Positions 11,942 through 28,516 of a DNA stretch of 64,000 nucleotides are shown one piece after another; positions within the stretch are counted from its first letter, which is position 1, and every line of letters begins with the position of its first letter. The DNA is from Aptenodytes patagonicus (Eukaryota > Chordata > Aves > Sphenisciformes > Spheniscidae). The position numbers and the translations under genes are program-made. The stretch spans positions 3,975,501-4,039,500 of the forward strand of contig NC_134962.1 in NCBI RefSeq assembly GCF_965638725.1, written 5' to 3'. The notes beneath the pieces were generated by a model. The model ran no database searches. It was not told where the DNA came from and saw only the letters and a program-made list of their open reading frames with translations.

Positions 11942-15752
<3,811 letters not shown>

Positions 15753-15762
<10 letters not shown>

Positions 15763-15815
15763 CTGAAGAAACTCTGGTATGGAACATCTGATGTAAAATA
15801 AACAATTCGAACCTA
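15753..15815 (+). CDS. RPS21: RPS21 exon 6 (terminal, with 3' UTR)
   Basis: A micro coding segment: G completes Lys, then Asn-Phe-stop (TAA 15760-15762). The rest is a very short 3' UTR holding AATAAA at 15797. Acceptor 'cttctag'. The end is estimated from the poly(A) signal. Confidence 0.88.
15797..15802 (+). terminator. RPS21: RPS21 poly(A) signal (AATAAA)
   Basis: AATAAA lies 35 bases after the stop codon. 'ttgtgctgtgtcttttgttc' follows as the GT-rich downstream element. A very short 3' UTR is usual for ribosomal protein genes. Confidence 0.9.
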
Positions 15816-15829
15816 TATTGTGCTGTGTC

Positions 15830-18800
15830 TTTTGTTCAAGTCATAAACATTGGTGGATTTATTATAGCTAGTCTTAAAAGACTTAGAAATATGTGTCTTC
15901 AAAAGATATACAGATTCTGATTGTGAATTCTTAAAACAAATCTGCTTGTAAAGCAGTGCCAGAGTTGAAAATCAGGAATTTCCACTTCACTCTTGGTTCA
16001 CTATCATCTTTCTTTTCCAGATTTAGTAAGTTTTGCGATTGTAGCTCAACTCCTTTTTTGATCTGTAATGGAACATTTTGCAATGTAGCAACTTAATTCA
16101 GCTTGCTGCTTTTTCACTGGAAAAACCAAGGGGATTCTTTTGGTTATGATATCAAAGTTTAGTGGGTTTTGTGCTGATAGAGGCTCACAATACTTGAGTG
16201 TGCCATTGACGCGCATTCTTTAAGTGAATTATTAAAACTGGAATTCATGGAAAACTGTCTTATCAGAAATACTTCTTGGCATGCTAGCAGATTGATTGCC
16301 ATGTGAGAGAGACTTTTAAAAGTTTTACCTTTTTACTCTTATGTAAGACCTTGATGCTGAAAAGCAGGGAAATTAAGGAGATTTGGCAATATTTTAATAA
16401 ATTACTTAATAGCCCTTTAAGGGCTAGGTAGACTTTCTACCTGCTGATGTGGTTTTTTTTAGCTATCTTACTAGCGGAATCGAGGGAGGATGCAAGCAGT
16501 TCGAATGATACTACATCTGCTGACATTGCCTCTCTTATCTGTCAGTTCCCTGTCTCTGGCTGATTGCCATCACTTCACGCTTCTGACGTAACACACACAA
16601 GTTTTTATAATGTAGTCAAAGAGTTGCTTCAAGGTTTTACCTGTTGTACTTCAGGTGTTTAGTTTTAATGTGAACCGGTTGGTTTTCTGATAACGTAAAG
16701 CTTCTGAAGCAGTTATTGTGAAAGAAAAATACTATTTGTTGGCTCAGACCACACTGATACTCAAACCACAAGCTTTGCTGAGTTACTGTCAGGCATTAAC
16801 TTCAGATACTGGATCTACAATCGTCCTGACCTTGCAGTACTGTGTTCCGACACCTCTGAATTTGCTCCCACCTTGTATGCCAAAACATGCCAGAAATTGT
16901 TGTTTTATGGCTTTTTTTTTTTCTTCTTTCTTTGATCAGCTCTTCACATTCGGCTTTGGTATTGCATTTGGAAAGTGCTATGCTCAAGGTGCTATGAATG
17001 CTACTAATGAACCTTTGGGATCTCGCGTGTCATTCTACTAGGCCACAGTGCTTTCGGCAGTATTACGACTTTGTTACGTCATAACAGCGTTAAGCACTGT
17101 ATTAAATTGCAAAAGCTTTCCACAATCTTTATTTTCCTATACTGGGCAGAAATTGAGAAACGGAATTGCAGGAAGTGCTAAGCTAGAAGCAACTGCTGGC
17201 ACTAAGGTACGGGTATGAGAAAGGGGAAAGAATAGGTGTTTGGAGAAGAGCAGACGCTTCATACTTTTGTGTCTTAAAGTGCCCAGTTAAAATTATTGGC
17301 ACCTCTATTGGAAAAAGAGATTTCTGACTTACTTTGGCTATAATTCCACAAGGACTTAAAAGCATGGTGTCCTTTCTAGTGGTATAACGTCCCTCAGATT
17401 TTTGTTTTGCAGGAGGGGTACAAGAAAAGGCTATATCCTTTCTTCCAGGTGCTGCTTTTGTGTTGGTAGATTTTGTTTGCACACAGCAGGTTTATTTGTC
17501 AGCTGGTGCTTATCACTTAAATAGAACGTCATCTATGTTTTTGGTAGTTTTAAAATATGCCAGCGTGATGTGACTAGTACTGAAAACTTCCATTGTCGGC
17601 CGCATTTTACCAATTTCATAATATCTACAACTATACGCAGACTGTCCTTCAAATCACGCGTTCTGATCAGCACATTCTCAAGAATTACTGAGAGAGGTTA
17701 TATCCAGAGCACACCGTGTTTGCTCCTGTGTGATCATCTCTAGGACAATCTTTGCAGTTGTCTTTACTCAAATCTCTGCATATGCCCCCTCTCAAAGTTT
17801 TCTCAAGTGATAGAAACTGTTTTGGTGATGCTTTCCTGTTTATGCTGTAAGCTGTCTCCATGTAGAGCTGGTTACCACGTGGCTTATTTCTGACTTCTTT
17901 GCAAGTTACTGTGGATGCATGTGGGTGTGGGAAACTTAAGCCTCAGGCTTCTCTCAGGAGAGCCTGGAATAGGGATGCTATCGCCTCTGAACTAAGAAGG
18001 AGGATGGCTGGACTACCCAAGTGTAGTATCTTTCTCCTTATCTGTATTTTTCTTACTTCTCAGACATGTCACAATGCAGCATATTTCTTTGGAAGATCCT
18101 GTCTTGACACCACGGATATCTATTGAATCTAAGCATAGCGAATCAGGCCATGTTAATGTGTAGTTGCAGTGTGATGTGGTTTTTTAATTTGAATCGGCTG
18201 TTTTTCAAATCATAAAGTGAATTAGGATTTCAAGTGTAAGCCACTGTATAGCTATAATGATATTATATATAGATATAATGATATTATATTCTGATAGACA
18301 GAATGTGCAACCAAAGATGTTTTAGTTTATAGCTATGCTAAAAAGGGCTAACAGCCCTATCAGTCTTCCCACTGATAATGCTTGAATTTACTAGTTCTCC
18401 TCCAAGCTGATAGACCTTTTAGAAGATAAACTTCTGGATATTTCAAGTAAGGGGGAATTCAGCTAAAAAGACCAAAAAAAGGCTTTATGTTGAATTCATG
18501 TTGAACTTCATAATACAGAAAGCATGCAAGAGAGATACCTTTTAAATACCACAAGCAGGGGGAAAAAAAAAAAAGAACCCACACTTTTATTTTTGAGCTA
18601 TTTTCTTCTGACATCTAAGTCAACCATGAAAGATGCATTAAAAAAAAAGGGGGGGGGGACGGGGACGAGGACTGTTAGTCATGATTCTCCTGGAAATAAT
18701 TCATTTTTCCAGCAGATAAATCTCTGAAAACACTTTCTGGAAAGACAAATACAGTCTCCAAACTGGAGAGATTTTGGCTTGGCTTATGTCCAATCCTCAT

Positions 18801-20977
18801 TACTTTCCTTTGTACACAGTAAAAGGAGATAAGTTTTAATTGGACTTGATGTTTCTTTCTGACATATCTTAAATTAGCTGCTTCTGCCTTGGCATTAGGG
18901 TAGAACTTTAAATTAAACCAGTAACTGTTTACTGCTGATAAAAGCCTAGTTTACCAAAGAGTTTAAATATTGTTGACTTGCTTCTAATCCCTTGGGACTC
19001 TGGGGATTTCAGTGGAATTCCTCCATAAGGCAAAGTGAACCAGCAGCTTAAAAGTTCAAGATGAACTTGAGGTCTCTCAGATGTCTTTTTAAGCAATAAA
19101 ACTCCGTTAGCATACAGCTATACCAAATTTACACTTCTGTATTGATTAAGTATTTAAGAATTATGTTGTAATTTAAAACTTTCTTTGCTTTGTAATGCTG
19201 ATTGTTGCTGTTTATTTTTCAGAATTTTAAAAAATTGAAACAAATTACTTTTTCATTAATTTCTTGTCAAAATAAGCTTATGAAATGTTATGGTGCCATA
19301 TCCTAAAACCTAGTTCAATTGGAAATGGATTAGTGCTGTGCCAAAGGCTTCCTGAAGTTCACACCATCTTCACCAGCGAGACTGCATAGGACATGAGGTC
19401 TTACAAAAATTTATGCAGAATCCTAACAAGGGAAGACATGTGTCCCTTTAAAAGTCAATTTTGAGTTGCATTTTCTAGTATTGTGATGTCAAATGTTCTT
19501 TGTTTTCCTGGGACAGGAATAGTTCAGATCTTCTAGAGCCATGAAAGGGAATGAACTGTACTTGTACTGTACAAGATGGACAGAGTTGCCCTTACATGGT
19601 TACATTGCACCAAGTGGTGAAATTCTTTTCTGTTACTTACAAGGACTTGGCAGTGGCATCCTAAAGACATCTGATTTAACTGGGGCTATTTTAGTGTCTT
19701 TAGCCAAAATTTTGCTGCTCAGACAAGAGCCTATCTACTCCTTAAAACACCTGTTTTTTTGGTAGGAGCTTGTAGATGTCTCATAATACTGATTTTTCTT
19801 TTAAGCCTTGACATCCTTTTAATGAACTACATGGTGTTGAAAAGCTGCTTTAGTCAACCTCAGCTGTAAGCGTGTTGTGATCAGAGGTCCAGGGTTAGGA
19901 GGCCACTGCATCTTCTGTTGCTGGGGGCACAGAATTAGCAGCTTTGCTAACATCACCCTTGCTTGCAAGGTGCCAAACAGGCAAAACGCTGCCAAGGCTG
20001 GGAGAAGACAAGAGGCAACGTGCTTCCCTGGCATTGCTTGTGCTTCACTGCAGAAAGGAGCACTGTGACTCAGAAGAGAAATAAAAAAGGCCAAGAGTGT
20101 CTTTCGCCTTCGTGTATATCCCTTACTGCTGCTCTCTGCTTCCTGGCTCAAGCTCCCAAGGAGAGTGTGGAGCAGAGGCTGTCCCACTAGTGCTCCCTAC
20201 AGAAAGGAAGCTGGGACAGCTTGCGAGGGATATAGTTTGTTTTCCTAAAGCATGCAGGGATGCTGGAGGCTGCTGAAAGCCTACCTAGAGGACTGAGCTA
20301 AACTGTTACACTAGACTTGGCAGCAGTTTTGTTTTTCAGTTGGATGTTAGTGAGAGCTGTCTATTCCCATCTCCTGTTTTGTTGAGTTGCTGTCACTCTT
20401 AGTGATACACAGAGATAAAAACCCCTCTGCTGCAAATATTACTTTGAACAGGTTAAGGGAGGTTTTGATTTCAGTTAATTCATTCATGACCATTTGCGTT
20501 GAGGCATCCCAGGGGAGGCAGCTTCCCCATACGTACGTTGGACTAATCAGCCAGGGAAAAAACGTAGAAAACTAATATGGCATTTTTTTCCTGCTGGGAA
20601 ATACACTATTGTTTAACATCGGACAGGAGTTCTCCTTGACTAAATCCTCAGTAGGAACTGCAGGTACTGAGATTTAAAGAATTAAGAACAATTAATAAGG
20701 TAAATGTGGGATTTCTTTTAATGTATTATGATGAAAAAGGTATTATTTTAACATCTATTCTTAGATAGCTGATAGCGAGTAAAACAAATGTGTCCAGGCT
20801 GAACCAAGCATATTATAATGCATTGTACATACCCGAGCTTTAGTCTGTTAATAAATCCTGTTCCGTGGTTTCTTTCTACTGGACTGTGACTGTGAAGAAA
20901 AGCAGATACATGCCTCTTCCGCTGAGGCTTCGGGACCCTCAGTTTGGGAGCAGAACGTTAGCTGATTTTTGCAGTCC
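15830..20977. other. Intergenic sequence after RPS21
   Basis: AT-rich sequence with no exon that I can join to a known protein. Open frames here are short and lack splice-supported partners. It contains a 21-bp tandem duplication at 18253-18294 and a poly-A/poly-G tract near 18639-18665. No RNA gene was recognised. Confidence 0.6.
18253..18294. repeat. Two 21-bp AT-rich tandem copies
   Basis: TATAATGATATTATATATAGA is followed directly by TATAATGATATTATATTCTGA; the copies differ only in the last five bases. Confidence 0.85.
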
Positions 20978-21345
20978 TGTGGTGGGTTGACCATGGCCGG
21001 CTGCCACTAAAACGGAGTTGGATGGTGAGAAACCCCTACCGCGCCCTTTTCCTAGGCTCAGCTTCAGGGGAACGCCCGCTCTGGTGCCTGGAGCTCCCCG
21101 TCCTTCCCCGGCCGCAGTGCTCGCAGGGCTGTCTCTCTCAATTTATTTTTTTTACCTCACCCATTTTGCCCGTTCTTACACACGTTTTCCCAGCCATGCC
21201 CCCAGCATTGCTGAGGGGCTCAGCTGTGCCCTGTGGTGGGGCGGCTGGAGCCGGCCGGAACCGGCTGCATCCGGCATGAGGCAGCCCTGCTTCTCCTCAC
21301 AGAGGCCCTCCTGCCGACGCATGGGCACCCACACCCGCCACAACT
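20978..21345 (+). mobile_element. Degraded solo LTR, avian ERVL-type (internally deleted)
   Basis: The left end 'tgtggtgggttgacc' and the next bases (atggccggctgcca) match what I know as the start of a common avian ERVL-type LTR. Further on, the fragments 'ctctggtgcctggagctcc', 'gcagggctgtctctctca', 'ttgctgaggggctcagc', 'gagccggccggaaccggct' and 'gcttctcctcacagaggcc' appear in the same order as the right half of that LTR. The middle of the element appears lost. No gag, pol or env sequence is adjacent, so it is a solo LTR relic. The right end is uncertain and no target-site duplication was found. Identification is from memory, not a database search. Confidence 0.7.
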
Positions 21346-23459
21346 CTCGTCCCGATCAAAAGGTAGTTAAAATAAAAGCATTTGGTGCCACAACTGGTGA
21401 TGGGCTTCAGCAACGCCTCATTTTTGTGTTGCGCTTCTCCTGCGGCAGATCTCCACCAGTTTTGTGGGGACATATGTATATTCATCCATGTTGCGCACCT
21501 GGGAAAGCGATGGCACTCGGCAAGTGAGGTATGGCCATCTGTCAGACATCTGATAGTGCCAGGATTAAAATACAGATCTGGGGAGTCCCAGAGCTGTACA
21601 TATATTACCTGTTAACCCACAGCAGATGTTCTTCTGAGAGGATGGAGGATGATCCTTGTGCAGGGAGGCCAGGCTTGCTGGGTGTCGATTGGGGATTGAA
21701 AGGGATGGAAGTAAAAGTCAGCTTTGCATTTTGATGAGACGACTGTAAGCTGTGCGCTAGGACAGGCCACATACATCAAAATTAAGCTGTTGCTTATCTG
21801 GCTGTAAATGCAACAATCTTTTCACTGCTTTCATAGGGCACCAGAGTCCTGAGAAGCACCTTGATCCATCTATCGATGCATACCAAAAGACAATGCACTG
21901 GCGTCGTGGTGTGAAGTTACTCAGACTGTTGCCCACTCTCATGAGTTGCAGTGCCTGTCAGGTAAGTAAGGTTGAGCAAAAATGCGAAGATACTGCGTGT
22001 TTTATTTCACAAAACAGCGTTTTCATAAAGTGTTTAGCACAACTCTATTTGGGTTGCTCATTGAGCCGGGAAATGTGATAGTTCATGCTCTAGGCAAAGT
22101 GTTTCAAATGTCTGAGGCTGAATAAAAATAGCACTTCAAAATAAATTGGGTAGTGCACTGGGGAGGTGGCAGAGATCATTGCTTGCAGCTTGTCCCTGGT
22201 TCATTCAGTTCTTTCCTCTACAAGGGCTAGAAAGGCTGGGGATTTAATTCTCCCTTTGACTAGTTTGAGGCTAAAAGAAAGGGATTTACACGCCTGATTT
22301 CTGTTCTGGCCAATGGAGCCATGCTCACAGCAAACTCCCTCTGCATTCCTGGGAAAATGGGGTCATTTGTGCCGGATCACTCAGCCAAGCGCACAAGCTG
22401 GATCTGTGACTGTACAGCCCACAAGCTGGCTGTGCTGAGGAAATAACAACCTTAAAAATTTGATGCTGCAGTTAAGTTCAGTGTCTGCTGATGGGTCACT
22501 TTTGCTGCTGTCTTGTGTCTGCTCTGAAGTGCCTGGAACCATCATCCAAGAGTTCAGTACATCAGCTGGTAATCTCAAACTTGGAAGAGTTTCCAGGCAG
22601 GCTGACCGAAATCTGAGGATCTAAGACTGCCTGTACCCAAAAATAAGTAAATAAAAGGAAGCTAATCCCAGATGGTGCTGATTAAAACGTGAACTACAAA
22701 AGGCAGATTAAGGAAGCAGCTTTCAGGCTGCAAAGTATATTACCTGAGAGGGAGCTTGATCATTGTAGCACAGAGCTCATATTTCTGAAAACCCAGCACA
22801 TCTTGACACAGCACTGCCTTTGGAGGGCCTGCATCCTCGAGTGGAAGATAATGGCGCCAAGCTTTGGGTCTTTTGATCACGGAGGGAATTGATGTCTCAG
22901 CAGTCACCTTCTTGCCGAGTGATACAAGTGGGACCACGTTAGGCACAAACCCTTTCAGGGTAAAGGGAGGCAATTTTATAAGATTTTTCTGACCTTCTCG
23001 CAAATGCTGCACTTGTCTAGGGAACGGGAGGCTTTGCAGGTGTGGGACAGGTGGCAGTGTACCTGCCTGCCAGCGACACTGCGGCCAGTGTTCACTTCTG
23101 ATCTTGGCTACTGCATGGTTGATATCAGACCTGGTTTGGTCTTAAGGCCCTAGATGCAGATTTTTTTATTTTCCGAAATGTATTGTTTGTCACCTATCTC
23201 TGTGGGTTTTCTTTTTCAAGCTGGTTTGAGACTATCCTGACAGCAGAGTTAATCCTTGCCTCAGTTGGAACCAGTGCTGACTCACTGCCGTAAGTCTTAA
23301 TTCCGTGAAAACTTTAAATATTCAGGAAAGTCTCATACACATATATGTATAACAGCTTTCCATGCAGTTATGTAAAAATCTCAAACTATGTCACTTCATC
23401 AGATCTCTTGTGGCTCATGTCTGTTCTGTTACTCAACCCTCATTGATTTCAGTGCCTTT

Positions 23460-23490
23460 AAAAAAAAAGAAAGAAAGAAAGAAAAAAAAG
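23460..23490. repeat. (AAAG)n simple repeat with flanking poly-A
   Basis: A-run followed by about four GAAA units and another A-run. Confidence 0.9.
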
Positions 23491-23564
23491 TGCTGTTTGT
23501 TTCTGCTGAGCAGAGAGCTGCTCCTGGCATGCTTCCCATGAAGTGTGCATCACAGGCATTCAGA

Positions 23565-23715
23565 AAAACTAGAGCACTGGGGCCAAGGCTCAGGAGACCT
23601 AGTTTCTGCTTCTGACAGTGACGTTTGTTTTGAGCAAGACCTGATGACTGCTACATCCTATACTAGAATTTACCCATCTCTAAAATGAATGTGGTGAAAA
23701 AAGTAGGAAGCTTTG
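23565..23715 (+). repeat. MIR-like SINE relic
   Basis: The order of 'ggagacctagtttctgcttctgac', 'gagcaagacctgatgact' and 'acccatctctaaaatg' follows the MIR body (question-type 'ctctgccact', 'gggcaagtcacttaac', 'cccatctgtaaaatg'). Strongly decayed; called by eye. Confidence 0.5.
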
Positions 23716-26700
23716 AATCAATTTGAGGAGTGCTCAGAAAATGCAATGTGAGGTGGCACAGTTCTTTAAATAACAGTTTTACAAGGAATATATACTTTAA
23801 AGAAGATCTGCAGTAAACTCAGTAGAGTTGAGCCAGAGGCAGGTGTCCTAATTTACTATTTTAACCCCTGGTTTTATCCTCTATTCAACAGGGAAATTTT
23901 ACACCACCCATTTTCTGGACATGCAAATAAAATAATCCAGGTATCTTTTTTCTCTTTTTGAATCCAGTACCATTTATGGGGGTAGGACCGTTTGAACGTT
24001 TTTTCTTCCTTTAGGGGGTGGGTAATGAGAGGGAGGGTGACATCAAAGTTGACTGCTGGAAAGAGTGACTCTGATTTACAACGCTCTGCAGCTTGAGATA
24101 ATGCCTCTGGTATTTGGAGACTCCAAAATGCAAAAAGCAGTGCTCATGGGGAGCCTGTTCTCAGTCACCCATTTCTTTTATCGGTAGCTGGGACCCAGGA
24201 GTCAGGAATGGCGCAAAGGACTGATCATTGTACAATCCACCGCTACTCCAAGGCACACAGTTGTAGCTGCCGTGTTTGCTCCTACTGCTCTGGCCCACTT
24301 TAAAGACTTCTTGGATCTCTGAGGTCAATGGAGCCTTTGATGCAAATTCTCAGGATACCATTAGACTTAGATTCCCATCTTGATGAATTTGCAAAAGACA
24401 AAGCTACGTGGAACACTCTCCAGAAGTGCTCAGAGCTGGGAACAGAACAAACCAAGAGAAATTCCAGCAAAGGGGGCGGTAACTGATTCTAGCTCCAGAT
24501 AACGGTTGTTATCAGAGAAGCTCATAAATCCACCCGATTTAAACAGAGTGTCAGGCAGCATCCCGTTCTGCATTGTGTGTCGCCTCAAGGGATCTACAGC
24601 TGCTTGTTCTGATCAATGACTTCCATTCTATCTTTCAGGTTCCCAAAAGTCACTACTTCCTGGAAAATGTCTGTGGGGGTGCTAGTTCTGAGTGTCTGTG
24701 TGGCCTTAGGGAGAAGGAGCAGAACATGTTACTGTTCCAATAAACAGCCCCAAATTACTGTTTGGCTGTCACTCGGGTAGCTGGAAAATGCACTAATGAG
24801 TAAAACAACATATATTGGCAAAAACAACATGCCAGAAGTATGGAGGTTGTTTAAACGTTGACTTTGGAATCTGATTTTCTAATCCGAAGCGTCTGTTGGA
24901 ATATGAAAAGTCTTCATTAAGATGCAGTGCCAGTGTCTCTCCTGGGACTTGTAATTAGACACCTAATGGCCCCATGCTTCTTGAAGCATGAACACACTGA
25001 TAGCAACACCTTCACTGCGTCACTGTCACCCTTTTGGTGTCATCACTGCAGTTGCAGAGCTACCCTGCATCTTGGCAGATGAAGATTACTTGAGGAGAAA
25101 GACATGAGACCACACCATGGTAATCTATGTATCTTAACTCTGGTTTTGCCTCAAGCATTTGTTTTGAGGTACTATGGCTTAATAAAAATGAGGCAGACCT
25201 TTGGGAGAAAATTTACATTTACTGTTTGGAAAAAACCCCCACAGCTTTGTTATGGAAAACTATGGATTTGCTGTTAAAGAATGATGTAGATGTGAGAAGA
25301 TGAGCATCCCTGCGAAGTAGTTGGTCCCAAGTACAGTGTTAGGCTGACTCCCATGCTCCAAGTGATTTCTCAACACCTCCTTCCTGTTACATGAAAAAAA
25401 AAGTATTTGTATTGTGGTCAGCCATCCCTTTTAGGGATGTGCCACAACAATTATTAGGAGCGAGAGGGAGTCATGACCTTGCTATTATTCTAGCAACTCT
25501 ATTAGGGGAAAATCTGTGGATTTATTTCAGCCACATTTTGTCTCTTCCAGCAAACAGTTCTGTAGTTTCCAATACGCCAAAAAGAGCATAAGGGGATTTT
25601 GCCTCCACTATCATGACTTTTGAATGACCTTGCAGAACAAGGACTAGATGATGAAGTGACCTCATAAAATACTCTTTTAGGAAAACACCATGTCATACAC
25701 TGCTGGGATGAATTGTCCAGAACAGGATGCTGGGAATAACTGACATTTTGGATGAACCTATAAAACAAGACTCTGGACTCACCCACAAAGTGGAGAGAGA
25801 GGTATGAACCTGTGGGACTTGGTGTCAATCAAGCAGATGCATCAAATCTCTATGGCAGCCTGCAGTGTAAGTGGGGGTATGGAGAGGGGAAGGTTGTTTC
25901 TTCTGCCATACAAAAAGGTTCAGCATCTTGGCCACCTTCACAAGTGTGTAATATCGCCTCCCTGACTTCTGTGGTGAGGAAACTCAGGTCACAAAAGCTG
26001 TGTCCTTCTATATAGCCAGGTAACTTCTAAATAGGCTGTTGGTACCTAAGTAGAATAGTAGCTGTACACTGAGACCCAGCTGTAACAGCTCTGGCACCAG
26101 GGGTGACACAGTGCAAAGTAGTATTCCCAAAGAACAGCTCTGGGGAGCAGCGTTTTGGGGAAGAAATTGATAAAATAAGAAAATAGTGACACAAACATCT
26201 TTTTTTTTCAACTATTGTAAAAAGTCATTGAAAGAAAGGAGCAGATGGAAATGTTTTGTGTTTAGTGAAAGGTGAATACAGGTTGGGCAGCAAGCTCTTG
26301 TTACTGTCCTGAAACGAGCTGCTTACCTAAATGCTGAGCCTGTGGCGTTGCTTTAAAAACCATCCCAATACAGCCTCACACAGTACGGAAGAGACAGTAC
26401 AGTGATATGCATTTCTTCCTGCACTGTTTTGAAATGCATTGCGCTAGGTGAATGAGATGTTTTACAGCTGGATGCAACCCTCTCTCATGGCCAAGAAGGG
26501 AGGGGAAATGGACCAAAACAGAAAACAAGAGGTGAGATGTGAAGAGAGACAGAGTGGCTTGGTAGTTAGATAAAGAGCAGGGAAGCCATGAAACCGGAGC
26601 TGATGCCACCAGAACGGGAGATCTGCTGAGCATGTGGAGTAGGTCTGTTGATTCCCCATGCCTGGCCTGCCCTGCTTGTAAGGAGGGATAAAGCAGGATA

Positions 26701-28501
26701 AATGCAGGAGCACATTCAGGCAGGAGGAGTGTGTGAGGAAGGAGCGAGCAGCTGACAAGACTGAGAGGTGCTCAGTGGTCATGACTTGGGGGAAATCTCA
26801 AGGAAAGCCACACTGAGATCTGGAGGGAGGTACTGCTGCCTGCTGGAAGAGATTGGGAAGGGAGAGTTTTTGTGTATTTATACGCTATGTATAGCGGGGC
26901 CCAGATAGTCAGAGCACTGAATGTAAACGCTGCACTGCCACATGTTCTTTGTAAATGCGTGGGCAATCACAGCTGATTGTATACTTTCTAACAAGCAGCA
27001 CTGCATTCATCTGCACTGTCTGGTAGTGGTTAATCTTGAAAAGAAGTAGTACTTCCCTGTCTGCTCATTAGAAATGACCTGAGCAGCAACAGCGTAATCA
27101 CTTGCACTAAACACATGGCTGGAATCCTTTTGATAAAGTCCAAGACACAGGACAGTTTCCTATGCACGCCTTCCTAACTGCCTGCCTGCCTCAAGGGCAG
27201 ACCTGACCGTCTGATTCCCATTGTAGTGAAATTTCAGAAGCAATTTTATTTGTTCAAGTTGGCTTTAATTGAACATCTGAGTTAATAACAGGGAGATTCC
27301 CAAGGTTTGCATCAGAGTCGGGAAGGAAAAGGAGTCATTTTGGAGTCCTTCCTTAATCCCAGCTTCTTTGTTAGAAATGTCAGTGTTATTTAATTGGCTG
27401 TTAAATCCTAATCACATGAGCACCCTCCCTGGGTGTAATCTCCTGTGATAAATTTCCCAGTACTCGTGTCAGAGGTGCATTCTGGTCTCCAGCCTTTGCG
27501 AGACTGAGAGTGCCCTGTGATTACAGCTGATTTTTGAAGAGGGAACAAGGGAGGAATGGATCTTATTTCAGCTTAAATTGATTTAAAAAGAAAAGTGACT
27601 CCAGATTTGGATAAAGATACCGTTCTCTGGTCTGGTTGAGGTCTTTGTAGATGGAGCTATTTTTTCCATGCTTTTCAGCAAATGCTTACAGGGTCTAGGT
27701 CTTATCAGACAAAGGCAAGGTGGTACAGCCAGCCCTTAGGGGGGGAGCAACCAGACAATTGCACAAGGTCTCATCTCACAGGCAGGAGAGAAGGAAGGAA
27801 ATGGGCTAAGTTAGGGTTAGGTAGGAGCTAGTTATCTGTTGGAAGCAGGCTGCACACAGTCAGATCTCTAGGATCAGGAAAGAGAACTTGAAGGTGGAAA
27901 TGGTAACTAGATATGAAGAAGGAACTGAGCAGATAAGAGGAGGATGGGAAGGAAGACCTGTAAGTCTTCAAGAAAACCTTTCTTGTCCTACAATCCTCTA
28001 ATATTTCCCCATTTGATTCTGGTTATTCTCCCCCCTCAGAGATTTCACCCTGTGTCTTGGGGTTTCTGAGAGCACCCAGAGCTAGGAAGACAGGCCAGAG
28101 TCAGAGCAAGGTGCTGGCATCCCTGAGGAGCACAGATGCTTGCACAGAGTGAGTGTGCAGGGGACAGTAAGTGACTTCTGGGATGCTCATGACTCCACTG
28201 GCACTGCGTTCCCCAAACCTTGGGAATTAGGAAGGTGGCAGCATCTATGAGCTGTGCACCAGAAAGGTCTCTGATCTCAGACCTCCACACTTGGAAGAGG
28301 GGCAGCACTCGTTGGCTCTCAGATGCAAATTTCCATCCCACTGTGAAGCCACTTACAATTTATACCCAGCTGAGAGGGCAGGTTTAGCTTTGCTCAGACA
28401 GTCTCCATTTAGAGATTCCTCACCTGATGTTTTCTTAACTCTTAGTGCAGCAGCAAAACAGCAAAGGACTCTGTGCCTGCCTCTGGGAAGGTGGTGGTGT
28501 G

Positions 28502-28516
28502 CAGCAGCAGCAGCAG
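28502..28516. repeat. (CAG)5 trinucleotide run
   Basis: Five CAG units in intergenic sequence; no supported coding frame contains it. Confidence 0.9.

Noticed and set aside
21018-21527. 169-codon frame overlapping the LTR relic
   Set aside because: Lies inside LTR-derived non-coding sequence and shows no resemblance to retroviral or host proteins.
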